From Atlantibacter subterraneus (GTDB taxonomy: Bacteria; Pseudomonadota; Gammaproteobacteria; Enterobacterales; Enterobacteriaceae), in the NCBI RefSeq assembly GCF_007570865.1, contig NZ_VLPS01000007.1, positions 264,208 to 328,207 of the forward strand: a stretch of 64,000 nucleotides of DNA, in the 5' to 3' direction. Shown here piece after piece: positions 42,098-53,390 of this stretch. Positions within the stretch are counted from its first letter, which is position 1. Every line of letters starts with the position of its first letter. The notes below the pieces were generated by a model, which was given only the letters and a program-made list of their open reading frames with translations, did no database searches and had not been told where the DNA came from. A program made the position numbers and the translations under genes.

Positions 42098-43123
42098 ATG
42101 CCTTCAATTCGACTGGCTGATTTAGCCCAACAGTTGGATGCAGAACTGCACGGTGATGGCGATATCGTCATCACCGGCGTCGCTTCAATGCAGTCTGCGG
42201 GTGAGGGGCAAATCACCTTCATGGTAAACCCCCGTTACCGTGACCATCTGGCTGCATGCCAGGCGTCTGCCGTTGTGATGGCCGCAGACGATCTTCCTTT
42301 TGCCAAAAGCGCGGCGCTGGTAGTGAAAAATCCCTATCTGACCTATGCGCGTATGGCCCAAATTCTTGATACCACGCCTCAGCCTGCGCAGAATATCGCG
42401 CCCAGCGCAGTGATTGACGCCAGCGCGAAGCTGGGCAACAACGTCTCTGTTGGCGCGAATGCGGTGATCGAATCCGGCGTTGAGCTGGGCGATAACGTCA
42501 TTATCGGCGCGGGTTGCTTCGTGGGTAAAAATTCACGCATTGGCGCGGGTTCGCGTCTGTGGGCGAATGTCACCATCTATCATGAGATCCAGATCGGCGA
42601 ACAGTGCCTGATCCAGTCCAGCACCGTGATCGGCGCGGATGGCTTTGGCTACGCTAACGATCGTGGTAACTGGATTAAGATCCCTCAGCTTGGCCGGGTG
42701 ATTATCGGCGATCGCGTTGAGATCGGCGCATGCACCACCATCGACCGTGGCGCGCTGGATGACACCCTTATCGGCAACGGCGTGATCATTGATAACCAGT
42801 GCCAGATTGCGCATAACGTCGTGATTGGCGACAATACCGCAGTTGCGGGCGGCGTCATCATGGCGGGCAGCCTGAAAATTGGCCGTTACTGCATGATTGG
42901 CGGTGCCAGCGTGATCAACGGTCATATGGAAATTTGTGACAAAGTTACCGTGACCGGTATGGGCATGGTGATGCGTCCTATTTCCGAGCCTGGCGTGTAC
43001 TCTTCAGGTATTCCGCTACAGCCGAATAAGGTTTGGCGTAAAACAGCAGCGTTGGTAATGAACATTGATGAAATGAATAAACGCCTGAAAGCTGTTGAGC
43101 GGAAAGTCATTAAAGACGAATAA
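42098..43123 (+). CDS. lpxD: UDP-3-O-(3-hydroxymyristoyl)glucosamine N-acyltransferase
   Basis: Third step of lipid A synthesis: adds the N-linked 3-hydroxymyristoyl chain. 341 residues, equal to E. coli. An N-terminal uridine-binding domain precedes a hexapeptide-repeat beta helix (from about residue 100) with the catalytic histidine in the [11 protein letters not shown] segment. It sits between skp and fabZ, whose hydroxyacyl-ACP substrate it also uses. Confidence 0.97.
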   Translation: MPSIRLADLAQQLDAELHGDGDIVITGVASMQSAGEGQITFMVNPRYRDHLAACQASAVVMAADDLPFAKSAALVVKNPYLTYARMAQILDTTPQPAQNIAPSAVIDASAKLGNNVSVGANAVIESGVELGDNVIIGAGCFVGKNSRIGAGSRLWANVTIYHEIQIGEQCLIQSSTVIGADGFGYANDRGNWIKIPQLGRVIIGDRVEIGACTTIDRGALDDTLIGNGVIIDNQCQIAHNVVIGDNTAVAGGVIMAGSLKIGRYCMIGGASVINGHMEICDKVTVTGMGMVMRPISEPGVYSSGIPLQPNKVWRKTAALVMNIDEMNKRLKAVERKVIKDE

Positions 43124-43160
43124 CGCCCTCTGGCTAACGCCTGCAAGCGACAAAGTTAAG

Positions 43161-43200
43161 CGGCCTGTTGGCATTCTTCGGATTGCCGCAGGCCGTGTTA
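43161..43200 (+). other. Long hairpin between lpxD and fabZ
   Basis: CGGCCTG (43161-43167) pairs with CAGGCCG (43189-43195), and GGCA/TGCC extends the stem inside it. The next bases are TGTTATTATT. It resembles a weak terminator in the only long gap (114 bases) of the lpx cluster. Confidence 0.5.
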
Positions 43201-43237
43201 TTATTGCCATTTAGTATATTTAGACAGGACCAGTATC

Positions 43238-43693
43238 TTGACTACTGACACTCATACTCTGCACATCGAAGAGATTTTAGAGCTTCTGCCGCACCGTTTC
43301 CCGTTCCTTTTAGTGGATCGCGTGCTGGATTTTGAAGAAGGTCGCTTCCTGCGGGCAGTCAAAAACGTTACGGTAAACGAACCGTTTTTCCAGGGCCATT
43401 TCCCTGGTAAACCGATTTTCCCAGGTGTGCTGATTCTGGAAGCGATGGCGCAGGCCACCGGTATCCTGGCATTCAAAAGCGTGGGTAAACTGGAACCGGG
43501 CGAGCTTTACTACTTTGCGGGTATCGATGAAGCACGTTTTAAACGTCCGGTTGTGCCGGGCGATCAGATGATTATGGAAGTCACCTTTGAGAAAACCCGC
43601 CGCGGCCTGACGCGCTTTAAGGGCGTCGCACTGGTCGATGGCAAAGTTGTCTGCGAAGCGACGATGATGTGCGCGCGCAGCCGGGAGAGCTGA
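43238..43693 (+). CDS. fabZ: 3-hydroxyacyl-[acyl-carrier-protein] dehydratase FabZ
   Basis: Hot-dog fold dehydratase of fatty-acid elongation. 151 residues with a TTG start, as in E. coli. The catalytic histidine is in [14 protein letters not shown] (near residue 54), and the glutamate follows in LEAMAQATG. FabZ competes with LpxA and LpxD for 3-hydroxymyristoyl-ACP, so its place between them is meaningful: the phospholipid/lipid A balance is set here. Confidence 0.97.
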   Translation: MTTDTHTLHIEEILELLPHRFPFLLVDRVLDFEEGRFLRAVKNVTVNEPFFQGHFPGKPIFPGVLILEAMAQATGILAFKSVGKLEPGELYYFAGIDEARFKRPVVPGDQMIMEVTFEKTRRGLTRFKGVALVDGKVVCEATMMCARSRES

Positions 43694-43696
43694 TAC

Positions 43697-44485
43697 GTGA
43701 TTGATAAAACTGCCTTTGTTCATCCCTCTGCCATTGTGGAAGACGGTGCCATTATTGGTGCTAACGTTCATATTGGTCCGTTTTGTATCGTCGGTCCACA
43801 CGTTGAGATCGGTGAAGGTACTGTTCTGAAGTCTCATGTCGTCGTTAACGGCCATACCAAAATTGGTCGTGATAATGAGATCTATCAGTTCGCATCCATT
43901 GGCGAAGTAAACCAGGATCTAAAATACGCTGGTGAACCAACCCGTGTGGAGATCGGCGACCGTAACCGCATCCGCGAAAGCGTCACTATTCATCGTGGAA
44001 CCGAGCAAGGCGGCGGCCTGACGAAGGTAGGTAGCGATAACCTGCTGATGATCAACGCGCACGTAGCGCATGATTGCACAGTGGGCGACCGCTGCATCCT
44101 GGCCAACAACGCGACGCTGGCCGGGCACGTATCGTTGGGCGACTTCGCCATTATCGGCGGTATGACCGCAGTTCATCAGTTCTGCATCATTGGTGCCCAC
44201 GTAATGGTCGGCGGATGCTCTGGCGTCGCCCAGGACGTCCCGCCGTATGTGATTGCCCAGGGTAACCACGCGACGCCGTTTGGCGTCAACATCGAAGGGC
44301 TGAAGCGCCGCGGCTTTAGCCGTGAAGCGATCACCGCGATCCGCAACGCGTATAAACTGCTGTACCGCAGTGGTAAAACGCTGGATGAAGCAAAACCGGA
44401 AATCGCTGCGCTGGCGGAACAATATCCCGAAGTGCAGGCGTTTACCGAGTTCTTTGAACGTTCCACGCGCGGTCTGATTCGTTAA
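43697..44485 (+). CDS. lpxA: UDP-N-acetylglucosamine acyltransferase LpxA
   Basis: First step of lipid A synthesis. 262 residues, equal to E. coli, GTG start three bases after the fabZ stop. Left-handed beta helix of hexapeptide repeats with the catalytic histidine in [13 protein letters not shown] (near 125), followed by a helical C-terminal domain. The stop overlaps the lpxB start by one base. Confidence 0.97.
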   Translation: MIDKTAFVHPSAIVEDGAIIGANVHIGPFCIVGPHVEIGEGTVLKSHVVVNGHTKIGRDNEIYQFASIGEVNQDLKYAGEPTRVEIGDRNRIRESVTIHRGTEQGGGLTKVGSDNLLMINAHVAHDCTVGDRCILANNATLAGHVSLGDFAIIGGMTAVHQFCIIGAHVMVGGCSGVAQDVPPYVIAQGNHATPFGVNIEGLKRRGFSREAITAIRNAYKLLYRSGKTLDEAKPEIAALAEQYPEVQAFTEFFERSTRGLIR

Positions 44486-45633
44486 TGGCTGTAAAACGAC
44501 CCTTAACGATTGCCCTCGTCGCCGGAGAAACCTCCGGCGATATTCTTGGTGCTGGCCTGATCCGCGCGTTAAAAGCGCGTATTCCGGACGCACGCTTCGT
44601 GGGCGTCGCCGGGCCGCGTATGCAGGCAGAAGGCTGCGAAGCCTGGTACGAAATGGAAGAGCTGGCCGTGATGGGCGTGGTTGAAGTGCTGGGCCGCCTG
44701 CGTCGCCTGCTGCATATTCGTGCCGATCTCATCCGCCGTTTCAACGAGCTTAAGCCGGACGTGTTTGTCGGCATTGATGCGCCGGATTTCAACATTACCC
44801 TCGAAGGCAACCTGAAAAAACAGGGTATTAAAACCATTCATTACGTCAGCCCGTCAGTGTGGGCGTGGCGTCAAAAACGGGTTTTCAAAATCGGCAGAGC
44901 CACCGACCTGGTGCTGGCGTTTCTGCCTTTCGAAAAAGCGTTTTACGATCGATTCAATGTCCCGTGTCGGTTTATCGGCCACACTATGGCCGATGCGATG
45001 CCGCTGGACCCGGATAAACAAGCGGCCAGAGCCACGCTCGGCATCCCGGAAGATGCTCACTGCCTGGCTTTGTTACCCGGTAGCCGCGGTGCGGAAGTCG
45101 AAATGCTTAGCGCCGATTTCCTGAAAACCGCGCTGCTGTTGCGCGAACGCTTCCCCGATTTGCAGGTGGTGGTGCCGCTGGTAAATGCGAAGCGTCGCGA
45201 GCAGTTTGAAAAGATTAAGCAGGATGTCGCGCCGGACATGCACATCCACCTGCTGGATGGCATGGGGCGCGAAGCGATGATCGCCAGCGATGCCGCGCTG
45301 CTGGCGTCGGGCACCGCCGCGCTGGAGTGTATGCTGGCGAAGTGCCCGATGGTGGTCGGCTATCGCATGAAACCGTTCACTTTCTGGCTGGCGAAGCGCC
45401 TGGTCAAAACTGATTATGTCTCGCTGCCCAATCTGCTGGCGCGGCGCGAACTGGTTAAAGAACTGCTTCAGGATGAATGCACCCCGCAGAACCTGTACGC
45501 CGCATTGCTGCCGCTGTTAGATCGTGGCGCGAAGAGCGAACAGATGCATGAAACCTTCCGCCAGCTGCATCAGCAAATTCGCTGCAATGCCGACGAGCAG
45601 GCGGCGGATGCGGTACTGGAGTTAGCGCAATGA
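44485..45633 (+). CDS. lpxB: Lipid-A-disaccharide synthase
   Basis: GT-B family glycosyltransferase that joins UDP-2,3-diacylglucosamine and lipid X. 382 residues, equal to E. coli. N-terminal [15 protein letters not shown], central [12 protein letters not shown] and C-terminal [24 protein letters not shown] are family signatures. Overlaps lpxA and rnhB at its two ends, so translation is coupled through the cluster. Confidence 0.97.
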   Translation: MAVKRPLTIALVAGETSGDILGAGLIRALKARIPDARFVGVAGPRMQAEGCEAWYEMEELAVMGVVEVLGRLRRLLHIRADLIRRFNELKPDVFVGIDAPDFNITLEGNLKKQGIKTIHYVSPSVWAWRQKRVFKIGRATDLVLAFLPFEKAFYDRFNVPCRFIGHTMADAMPLDPDKQAARATLGIPEDAHCLALLPGSRGAEVEMLSADFLKTALLLRERFPDLQVVVPLVNAKRREQFEKIKQDVAPDMHIHLLDGMGREAMIASDAALLASGTAALECMLAKCPMVVGYRMKPFTFWLAKRLVKTDYVSLPNLLARRELVKELLQDECTPQNLYAALLPLLDRGAKSEQMHETFRQLHQQIRCNADEQAADAVLELAQ

Positions 45634-46226
45634 TCGAATTTATCTATCCGCATACCCAACTTGTGGCGGGTGTGGATGAAGTGGGCCGCGGCCCGCTGGT
45701 GGGCGCAGTGGTCACGGCGGCGGTGATTTTAGATCCCAGCCGTCCCATCCCTGGTCTTGCCGATTCAAAAAAATTATCGGAAAAACGCCGCCTGGCACTA
45801 TTTGATGAAATCACTGAAAAAGCGCTGTGCTGGAGCCTGGGGCGGGCGGAGCCGCACGAAATCGACGAGCTGAATATTCTGCACGCCACCATGCTGGCGA
45901 TGCAGCGCGCGGTTGCCGGGCTATCGGTGACGCCGGAATATGTGCTGATCGACGGAAACCGCTGCCCGCAATTGCCGATGCCGTCCATGGCGGTGGTCAA
46001 GGGCGATAGCCGGGTGGCGGAAATCAGCGCAGCATCAATACTTGCCAAAGTTACGCGCGATGCGGAAATGGCGGCGCTGGACATCAGCTTCCCGCAATAC
46101 GGTTTTGCTCAACACAAGGGCTACCCTACCGTCTTCCATCTGGAAAGGCTGGCTGAGCACGGCGCGACAGAACATCACCGCCGCAGTTTCGCGCCGGTGA
46201 GACGCGCTCTCAATCTGGTGTCTTAA
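45630..46226 (+). CDS. rnhB: Ribonuclease HII
   Basis: Removes single ribonucleotides and RNA stretches from RNA-DNA hybrids. 198 residues, equal to E. coli. The metal-binding residues show in [16 protein letters not shown] near the N-terminus and in the conserved [10 protein letters not shown] and [17 protein letters not shown] segments. ATGA overlap with lpxB; dnaE begins 31 bases later. Confidence 0.97.
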   Translation: MIEFIYPHTQLVAGVDEVGRGPLVGAVVTAAVILDPSRPIPGLADSKKLSEKRRLALFDEITEKALCWSLGRAEPHEIDELNILHATMLAMQRAVAGLSVTPEYVLIDGNRCPQLPMPSMAVVKGDSRVAEISAASILAKVTRDAEMAALDISFPQYGFAQHKGYPTVFHLERLAEHGATEHHRRSFAPVRRALNLVS

Positions 46227-46257
46227 GCACCACGCACAACGTTATTCGGATACTGAG

Positions 46258-49200
46258 ATGGCTGAACCTCGTTTTGTGCACCTGCGGGTGCACAGTGACT
46301 ATTCCATGATCGATGGGCTTGCCAAGACGGGACCGCTGGTAAAAAAGGCGGCCTCGCTGGGGATGCCTGCGCTGGCGATCACCGACTTCACCAACCTGTG
46401 TGGTCTGGTTAAGTTTTACGGGGGCGCACACGGCGCGGGCATGAAGCCGATTATCGGCGCGGATTTTAACGTTCATAACCCGATTATGGGCGACGAGCTG
46501 AACGAAATTACCGTGCTGGCCGCCAACAACGACGGCTACCAGAATCTTACGCTGCTCATTTCCCGCGCCTACCAGCGCGGGTATGGGGCCGCAGGGCCGT
46601 TTATCGATATCGAATGGCTGGCGGAGCTTAATCACGGCTTGATCCTGCTCTCTGGCGCGCGCAATGGCGACGTTGGTAAAAGTTTGCTGCGCGGCAATAT
46701 GGCGCTGGTGGATCAGTGCCTGAGCTTCTACCAGCAGCATTTTGCCGACCGGTTTTATCTGGAGCTGATCCGCACCGGGCGCACCGATGAAGAGCGTTAT
46801 CTGCACGCCGCCGTCGCGCTGGCGGAAGAGAAGGGCGTGCCGGTTGTCGCCACTAACGACGTGCGTTTTATCGATGCCGGTGATTTTGATGCCCACGAAA
46901 TCCGCGTCGCCATTCACGACGGTTTTACTCTCGACGATCCTAAGCGCCCGCGCAACTACTCGACGCAGCAATATATGCGCAGCGAAGAGGAGATGTGCGA
47001 GCTGTTCGCGGATATTCCGGAAGCGCTGGAAAACAGCGTTGAGATTGCCCGCCGCTGTAACGTGACGGTGCGCCTCGGCGAGTATTTCCTGCCGCAGTTC
47101 CCCACCGGCGATATGACCACCGAGGATTTCCTGGTGGCGAAGTCAAAAGAGGGTCTGGAAGAGCGCCTGGAGTTTCTGTTCCCGGACCCGGAAGAACGGG
47201 CGAAGCGCCGACCGGAATACGATGAGCGTCTGGATATTGAACTCCAGGTGATCAACCAGATGGGTTTCCCGGGCTACTTCCTGATCGTGATGGAGTTTAT
47301 CCAGTGGTCGAAAGATAACGGCGTGCCGGTAGGCCCAGGCCGTGGCTCCGGCGCAGGTTCGCTGGTAGCCTATGCCCTGAAAATTACCGACCTCGATCCG
47401 CTGGAATTCGACCTGCTGTTCGAACGTTTCCTGAACCCGGAGCGTGTCTCGATGCCCGACTTCGACGTCGACTTCTGCATGGAGAAGCGCGATCGGGTTA
47501 TCGATCACGTGGCGGAAATGTACGGGCGCGAAGCGGTTTCGCAGATCATTACTTTCGGAACCATGGCCGCAAAAGCGGTGATCCGCGACGTGGGCCGTGT
47601 GCTGGGCCACCCGTACGGCTTCGTTGACCGCATTTCCAAGCTGGTGCCGCCCGATCCGGGCATGACCCTGGCGAAGGCATTTGAAGCCGAACCACAGCTG
47701 CCAGAAATCTATGAAGCCGACGAAGAGGTCCGGGCGCTGATCGACATGGCGCGCAAACTGGAAGGGGTGACCCGTAACGCCGGTAAGCACGCGGGCGGCG
47801 TGGTAATCGCGCCGACCAAAATTACCGACTTCGCCCCGCTGTACTGCGATGAAATGGGCCAGCACCCGGTTACCCAGTTTGATAAAAACGACGTGGAATA
47901 CGCGGGCCTGGTGAAGTTCGACTTCCTGGGGCTGCGCACGCTGACCATCATCGACTGGGCGTTGAAGATGATCAACCCGCGCCGGGCGAAGCAGGGTCTG
48001 GAGCCCATCGACATCGCCGCCATCCCGCTGGATGACAAAAAAAGCTTCGACATGCTGCAACGCTCGGAAACCACTGCGGTATTCCAGCTTGAATCGCGCG
48101 GCATGAAGGATCTGATTAAACGCCTGCAGCCGGACTGCTTCGAAGACATGATCGCACTGGTGGCGCTGTTCCGCCCGGGGCCGCTGCAGTCGGGCATGGT
48201 AGATAACTTTATCGACCGTAAACATGGCCGTGAAGCGATCTCCTATCCGGATATCCAGTGGCAGCATGAGAGCCTGAAACCGGTACTGGAGCCGACCTAT
48301 GGCATCATCCTGTATCAGGAACAGGTGATGCAGATTGCCCAGGTGCTCTCGGGCTATACCCTTGGCGGCGCGGATATGCTGCGTCGCGCTATGGGTAAAA
48401 AGAAGCCTGAAGAGATGGCCAAACAGCGTTCGGTGTTTGAAGAGGGCGCGAAAAATAACGGCGTCGACGGCGAACTGGCGATGAAAATCTTCGACCTGGT
48501 GGAGAAATTCGCGGGTTATGGATTTAACAAATCGCACTCGGCGGCCTATGCTCTGGTATCCTACCAAACGCTTTGGCTGAAGGCGCATTACCCGGCGGAG
48601 TTTATGGCGGCGGTAATGACGGCGGATATGGATAACACCGACAAAGTGGTCGGGCTGGTGGATGAGTGCTGGCGCATGGGGCTAAAAATCCTGCCGCCGG
48701 ACATTAACTCCGGGCTGTATCATTTCCACGTCAACGATGACGGGGAGATTGTTTACGGCATCGGCGCGATTAAAGGCGTGGGCGAGGGGCCGATTGAGGC
48801 CATCATCGAGGCGCGTAATAAAGACGGTTATTTCCGCGAGCTGTTTGATCTCTGCGCGCGCACCGACACCAAAAAGCTTAACCGTCGGGTCCTGGAAAAG
48901 CTGATCATGTCCGGGGCGTTCGATCGCCTTGGCCCGCACCGCGCCGCGCTGATGAACTCGCTGGGCGATGCGCTTAAAGCAGCGGATCAGCACGCGAGAG
49001 CCGAAGCTATCGGCCAGGCGGATATGTTTGGCGTGCTGGCGGAAGAGCCGGAACAGATTGAAAAATCCTACGCCAACTGCCAGCCATGGCCTGAGCAGAC
49101 CGTACTGGACGGCGAGCGGGAAACCCTGGGGCTATACCTCACAGGGCACCCCATCAACCAGTACCTGAAAGAGATCGAACGCTATGTCGGCGGCATGCGT

Positions 49201-49740
49201 CTCAAAGATATGCACCCGACAGAGCGTTGTAAAGTTATCACGGCTGCGGGGCTTGTGATTGCTTCGCGGGTTATGGTCACCAAGCGCGGCAATCGTATCG
49301 GCATCTGTACCCTGGATGACCGCTCCGGGCGTCTTGAGGTGATGTTATTCACCGATGCGCTGGAGAAATACCAGCATCTGCTGGAACAAGACCGGATCCT
49401 AATCGTCAGCGGACAGGTCAGCTTTGATGACTTCAGCGGAGGCCTTAAAATGACCGCTCGCGAAGTGATGGACATTGCAGACGCCCGCGAAAAGTATGCG
49501 CGTGGGCTTGCTATCTCGCTGACGGACAGGCAAATTGATGACCAGCTTTTAAACCGACTCCGTCAGTCTCTGGAACCCCATCGTTCGGGAACCATTCCAG
49601 TACATCTCTACTATCAGAGGGCGGATGCGCGCGCGAGGTTGCGTTTTGGCGCAACGTGGCGTGTCTCTCCGAGCGATCGTTTACTTAACGATCTGCGTGG
49701 CCTGATAGGTTCGGAGCAGGTGGAACTGGAGTTTGACTAA
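46258..49740 (+). CDS. dnaE: DNA polymerase III alpha subunit
   Basis: Catalytic subunit of the replicative polymerase. 1160 residues, exactly the E. coli length. N-terminal PHP domain begins [20 protein letters not shown]; the palm aspartates are Asp401 and Asp403 in PDFDVDFC; helix-hairpin-helix, OB-fold (near 995-1070) and a C-terminal tau-binding region follow. The beta-clamp motif QADMFGVL lies near residue 920. Coupled by position to rnhB and accA. Confidence 0.98.
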   Translation: MAEPRFVHLRVHSDYSMIDGLAKTGPLVKKAASLGMPALAITDFTNLCGLVKFYGGAHGAGMKPIIGADFNVHNPIMGDELNEITVLAANNDGYQNLTLLISRAYQRGYGAAGPFIDIEWLAELNHGLILLSGARNGDVGKSLLRGNMALVDQCLSFYQQHFADRFYLELIRTGRTDEERYLHAAVALAEEKGVPVVATNDVRFIDAGDFDAHEIRVAIHDGFTLDDPKRPRNYSTQQYMRSEEEMCELFADIPEALENSVEIARRCNVTVRLGEYFLPQFPTGDMTTEDFLVAKSKEGLEERLEFLFPDPEERAKRRPEYDERLDIELQVINQMGFPGYFLIVMEFIQWSKDNGVPVGPGRGSGAGSLVAYALKITDLDPLEFDLLFERFLNPERVSMPDFDVDFCMEKRDRVIDHVAEMYGREAVSQIITFGTMAAKAVIRDVGRVLGHPYGFVDRISKLVPPDPGMTLAKAFEAEPQLPEIYEADEEVRALIDMARKLEGVTRNAGKHAGGVVIAPTKITDFAPLYCDEMGQHPVTQFDKNDVEYAGLVKFDFLGLRTLTIIDWALKMINPRRAKQGLEPIDIAAIPLDDKKSFDMLQRSETTAVFQLESRGMKDLIKRLQPDCFEDMIALVALFRPGPLQSGMVDNFIDRKHGREAISYPDIQWQHESLKPVLEPTYGIILYQEQVMQIAQVLSGYTLGGADMLRRAMGKKKPEEMAKQRSVFEEGAKNNGVDGELAMKIFDLVEKFAGYGFNKSHSAAYALVSYQTLWLKAHYPAEFMAAVMTADMDNTDKVVGLVDECWRMGLKILPPDINSGLYHFHVNDDGEIVYGIGAIKGVGEGPIEAIIEARNKDGYFRELFDLCARTDTKKLNRRVLEKLIMSGAFDRLGPHRAALMNSLGDALKAADQHARAEAIGQADMFGVLAEEPEQIEKSYANCQPWPEQTVLDGERETLGLYLTGHPINQYLKEIERYVGGMRLKDMHPTERCKVITAAGLVIASRVMVTKRGNRIGICTLDDRSGRLEVMLFTDALEKYQHLLEQDRILIVSGQVSFDDFSGGLKMTAREVMDIADAREKYARGLAISLTDRQIDDQLLNRLRQSLEPHRSGTIPVHLYYQRADARARLRFGATWRVSPSDRLLNDLRGLIGSEQVELEFD

Positions 49741-49752
49741 TACAGGAATATT

Positions 49753-50712
49753 ATGAGTCTGAATTTCCTTGATTTCGAACAGCCGATTGCCGAGCTGGAA
49801 GCGAAAATCGATTCCCTGACCGCGGTAAGCCGTCAGGATGAAAAACTGGATATTAACATCGACGAAGAAGTGCATCGTCTGCGTGAAAAAAGCGTAGAAC
49901 TGACGCGTAAAATCTTCGCCGACCTGGGGGCATGGCAGGTTGCGCAGCTGGCGCGCCATCCACAGCGTCCGTATACCCTCGATTATCTGCGTTTAGCTTT
50001 CGACGATTTCGACGAACTGGCTGGCGACCGCGCCTATGCGGATGATAAAGCCATCGTCGGCGGTATTGCGCGTCTCGACGATCGCCCGGTGATGGTTATT
50101 GGCCATCAGAAAGGCCGCGAAACCAAAGAGAAGATCCGTCGTAACTTTGGTATGCCGGCACCGGAAGGCTACCGCAAAGCGCTGCGTCTGATGGAAATGG
50201 CTGAACGGTTTAATATGCCGATTATCACCTTCATCGACACCCCGGGCGCGTATCCGGGCGTGGGTGCGGAAGAGCGCGGCCAGTCCGAGGCTATCGCCCG
50301 CAACCTGCGTGAAATGTCACGCCTGAAAGTGCCGGTTATCTGCACCGTGATCGGTGAAGGCGGTTCTGGTGGCGCGCTGGCGATTGGCGTGGGCGACAAA
50401 GTCAACATGCTGCAATACAGCACCTATTCGGTAATTTCGCCGGAAGGCTGCGCGTCTATTCTGTGGAAAAGCGCCGACAAAGCGCCGATTGCCGCCGATG
50501 CGATGGGCATTATCGCGCCGCGTCTGAAAGAGCTGAAGCTGATCGATACCGTGATCCCGGAGCCGCTGGGCGGCGCGCACCGCAATCCGGAAGTGATGGC
50601 TGAATCCCTCAAAGCGCAGCTGCTGGCGGATCTGGCGGATCTCGACGTACTGAGCAAAGACGAACTGCTGGATCGTCGTTATCAGCGTCTGATGAGCTAC
50701 GGCTACGCCTGA
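49753..50712 (+). CDS. accA: Acetyl-CoA carboxylase carboxyltransferase, alpha subunit
   Basis: With AccD transfers the carboxyl group from biotin to acetyl-CoA, giving malonyl-CoA. 319 residues, equal to E. coli, of the crotonase-like fold. Conserved blocks: [15 protein letters not shown], the [14 protein letters not shown] loop, the [18 protein letters not shown] and [15 protein letters not shown] oxyanion regions. It starts 12 bases after dnaE and closes the long cluster with a terminator. Confidence 0.98.
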   Translation: MSLNFLDFEQPIAELEAKIDSLTAVSRQDEKLDINIDEEVHRLREKSVELTRKIFADLGAWQVAQLARHPQRPYTLDYLRLAFDDFDELAGDRAYADDKAIVGGIARLDDRPVMVIGHQKGRETKEKIRRNFGMPAPEGYRKALRLMEMAERFNMPIITFIDTPGAYPGVGAEERGQSEAIARNLREMSRLKVPVICTVIGEGGSGGALAIGVGDKVNMLQYSTYSVISPEGCASILWKSADKAPIAADAMGIIAPRLKELKLIDTVIPEPLGGAHRNPEVMAESLKAQLLADLADLDVLSKDELLDRRYQRLMSYGYA

Positions 50713-50732
50713 TTGGCGAGTCACACATTCTG

Positions 50733-50761
50733 AAAAGGGTCGCGTAAGCGGCCCTTTTTTT
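50733..50761 (+). terminator. Terminator after accA
   Basis: AAGGGTCGC and GCGGCCCTT pair (one wobble) around GTAA, followed by TTTTTTT. Confidence 0.85.
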
Positions 50762-50828
50762 ATTCGCCGTCCGGCGGGCAGGATGCGTAAACTATGCTTA
50801 AGGCTGAATTTTTGCCAGGAGGTGAGTG

Positions 50829-52964
50829 TTGAATATTATTGCCATCATGGGGCCGCAAGGGGTCTTTTATAAAGATGAGCCGATGCAGGAACTGGAACAG
50901 GCGCTGCAAGGGCAGGGCTTCCAGTTAATCTGGCCGAAGAACAATCTCGATCTCCTCAAGCTGATTGAACATAACCCGCGCATTTGCGGCGTGGTTTTCG
51001 ACTGGGACGAGCACGGTATCGAGTTGTGCAGCGATATTAATCAGCTTAATGAATATCTGCCGCTGTACGCCTTTATCAATACCCACTCAACGATGGACGT
51101 CAGCGCGCATGAGATGCGCATGGCGATTTGGTTCTTTGAATATGGCCTGGGTGCCGCTGAGGATATTGGCCAGCGTATCCGCCAGTACACTGATGAATAC
51201 ATCGATAACATCACGCCGCCGTTTACCCGGGCGCTGTTCAAATACGTCCATGAGGGGAAATATACTTTCTGCACTCCGGGGCATATGGCCGGGACCGCTT
51301 ACCAAAAAAGCCCGGTGGGCTGCCTGTTTTACGATTTCTTTGGCGGCAACACGCTGAAATCCGATGTGTCGATTTCGGTGACCGAACTGGGGTCGCTGCT
51401 CGATCACACCGGTCCGCATCTGGAGGCCGAAGAGTACGTGGCCCGTACCTTTGGCGCTGAGCAAAGCTATATGGTGACCAACGGCACCTCCACCTCGAAT
51501 AAAATCGTCGGCATGTACGCCGCGCCGTCCGGCAGCACCATGCTGGTGGATCGCAACTGCCATAAATCGCTGACCCATCTGCTGATGATGAGCGACATTG
51601 TCCCGCTGTGGATGAAGCCGACGCGTAACGCGCTGGGCATTCTTGGCGGCATTCCGAAGCGGGAATTTTCCAGCGAATCTATCGCCCAAAAAGTGCGTGA
51701 GACCCCTGACGCCCAGTGGCCGGTTCACGCGGTGATCACCAACTCCACCTACGATGGCCTGCTGTATAACACCAACTGGATCAAACAGACTCTCGACGTG
51801 CCGTCGATTCATTTTGACTCCGCCTGGGTGCCCTATACCCATTTTCATCCTATCTATAGCGGCAAGGGCGGCATGAGCGGCGAGCGCACGCCGGGCAAAG
51901 TGATCTTCGAAACCCAGTCGACCCACAAAATGCTGGCGGCCTTTTCCCAGGCTGCGCTGATCCATATTAAAGGCGACTACGACGAAGAAACTTTCAACGA
52001 AGCCTATATGATGCATACCACCACGTCGCCGAGCTATCCGCTGGTGGCCTCCATTGAAACCGCGGCGGCGATGCTGCGCGGCAATCCGGGCAAGCGCCTG
52101 ATCAATCGATCGGTTGAGCGTGCGCTGCATTTCCGTAAAGAAGTCCAGCGGCTGCGTGAAGAGGCCGACGGCTGGTTTTACGATATCTGGCAGCCCGAAG
52201 CGATTGAAGAAGCGGACTGCTGGCCGATTGCTCCCGGCGAAGACTGGCACGGTTTTACCCATGCCGATGAAAACCATATGTTCCTCGACCCGGTGAAAGT
52301 CACCATCCTGACGCCGGGCATGGACGAACACGGCAATATGGCGGAAGAGGGCATTCCTGCTGCGCTGGTGGCGAAGTTTCTCGATGAGCGCGGCGTGGTG
52401 GTGGAGAAAACCGGCCCGTACAATCTGCTGTTTCTGTTTAGCATCGGCATCGACAAAACCCGCGCTATGGGGCTGCTGCGTGGGCTGATGGAATTTAAGC
52501 GCGCCTACGATTTGAATCTGCGGGTGAAAAACATGCTGCCGGATCTGTATGCGGAAGATCCGGACTTTTACCGCAATATGCGCATTCAGGATCTGGCGCA
52601 GGGCATCCATCGGCTGATCAAACAGCACGATCTGCCGCAGCTAATGCTCAAGGCGTTCGACGTACTGCCAGAAATGCAGCTTACGCCGCACCAGATGTAT
52701 CAGCAGCAGGTGAAAGGCAATATCGAAACCGTAGAGCTGGATAATCTGATTAATCGGGTTTCCGCCAACATGATCCTGCCGTATCCTCCCGGCGTACCGC
52801 TGGTGATGCCCGGCGAGCGGGTAACGCAGGAAAGCCGCGCGGTGCTCGATTTCCTGCTGATGCTGTGCTCGATTGGCCGTCACTATCCCGGTTTCGAAAC
52901 CGATATTCACGGCGCGAAGCTCGGCGAAGACGGCATTTACCGGGTCAGAGTTTTAAAACAGTAG
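50829..52964 (+). CDS. ldcC: Lysine decarboxylase, constitutive type LdcC
   Basis: PLP enzyme of the prokaryotic ornithine/arginine/lysine decarboxylase family that makes cadaverine. 711 residues from TTG 50829; AGGAGG (50817-50822) is six bases upstream, and this start puts the PLP lysine in STHKML at residue 367, the number used for E. coli lysine decarboxylases. The alternative GTG at 50826 is too near the ribosome site. Wing, linker, PLP core and C-terminal domains are all present. No cadB antiporter is adjacent, and the place after accA marks it as LdcC rather than CadA. Cytoplasmic decamer by family. Confidence 0.95.
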   Translation: MNIIAIMGPQGVFYKDEPMQELEQALQGQGFQLIWPKNNLDLLKLIEHNPRICGVVFDWDEHGIELCSDINQLNEYLPLYAFINTHSTMDVSAHEMRMAIWFFEYGLGAAEDIGQRIRQYTDEYIDNITPPFTRALFKYVHEGKYTFCTPGHMAGTAYQKSPVGCLFYDFFGGNTLKSDVSISVTELGSLLDHTGPHLEAEEYVARTFGAEQSYMVTNGTSTSNKIVGMYAAPSGSTMLVDRNCHKSLTHLLMMSDIVPLWMKPTRNALGILGGIPKREFSSESIAQKVRETPDAQWPVHAVITNSTYDGLLYNTNWIKQTLDVPSIHFDSAWVPYTHFHPIYSGKGGMSGERTPGKVIFETQSTHKMLAAFSQAALIHIKGDYDEETFNEAYMMHTTTSPSYPLVASIETAAAMLRGNPGKRLINRSVERALHFRKEVQRLREEADGWFYDIWQPEAIEEADCWPIAPGEDWHGFTHADENHMFLDPVKVTILTPGMDEHGNMAEEGIPAALVAKFLDERGVVVEKTGPYNLLFLFSIGIDKTRAMGLLRGLMEFKRAYDLNLRVKNMLPDLYAEDPDFYRNMRIQDLAQGIHRLIKQHDLPQLMLKAFDVLPEMQLTPHQMYQQQVKGNIETVELDNLINRVSANMILPYPPGVPLVMPGERVTQESRAVLDFLLMLCSIGRHYPGFETDIHGAKLGEDGIYRVRVLKQ

Positions 52965-53000
52965 CGAGGCGCGCAGCCAGAACGCCGACAAGGAGACATT

Positions 53001-53390
53001 ATGCTGGATTTAACCAGGGTTCATCACATCGCTATTATCGCGACCGACTATGCGCGCAGTAAGGCATTTTACTGCGATATTTTGGGTTTCACCCTCCAGT
53101 TCGAAACCTATCGCGAAGCGCGGGATTCCTGGAAAGGGGATTTGGCGCTGAACGGGCAATACGTCATCGAACTGTTTTCGTTCCCGTTCCCCCCCGAGCG
53201 GCCAAGCCGCCCGGAAGCCTGCGGGCTGCGCCATTTGGCGTTCAGCGTTGCAAATCTGGATAAGGCGGTGGCGCATCTGGAACAGCAGGGCGTCCCCTGC
53301 GAGCCGATCCGCGTCGATCCTTACACCGACAAGCGCTTCACCTTTTTTAACGATCCCGATGGATTGCCGCTGGAGCTGTATGAGGGATGA
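53001..53390 (+). CDS. yaeR: VOC/glyoxalase family protein YaeR (GloA2-like)
   Basis: 129 residues, equal to E. coli. A vicinal-oxygen-chelate fold with two beta-alpha-beta-beta-beta repeats: [23 protein letters not shown] in the first and [20 protein letters not shown] in the second. Metal ligands are likely the early histidine, the mid glutamate in YVIELFSF, the histidine of LRHLAF and the C-terminal glutamate in PLELYEG. Substrate unknown; some annotate it as a glyoxalase-like lyase. Overlaps the tilS start by four bases. Confidence 0.92.
   Translation: MLDLTRVHHIAIIATDYARSKAFYCDILGFTLQFETYREARDSWKGDLALNGQYVIELFSFPFPPERPSRPEACGLRHLAFSVANLDKAVAHLEQQGVPCEPIRVDPYTDKRFTFFNDPDGLPLELYEG

Noticed and set aside
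47143..48588. Open frame of about 480 codons antisense to dnaE
   Set aside because: It is a shadow of the GC-rich dnaE codon pattern; the translation is rich in His, Arg and Gln with no family signature, and there is no ribosome site.
50762..50790. Possible REP-like palindrome after accA
   Set aside because: Only a short GC-rich match (GCCGTCCGGCGGGC); it lacks the full REP consensus and has no second copy in the window.
51087..52628. Open frame of about 510 codons antisense to ldcC
   Set aside because: Same cause: ldcC is intact with its PLP lysine, and the reverse translation has no recognisable domain.
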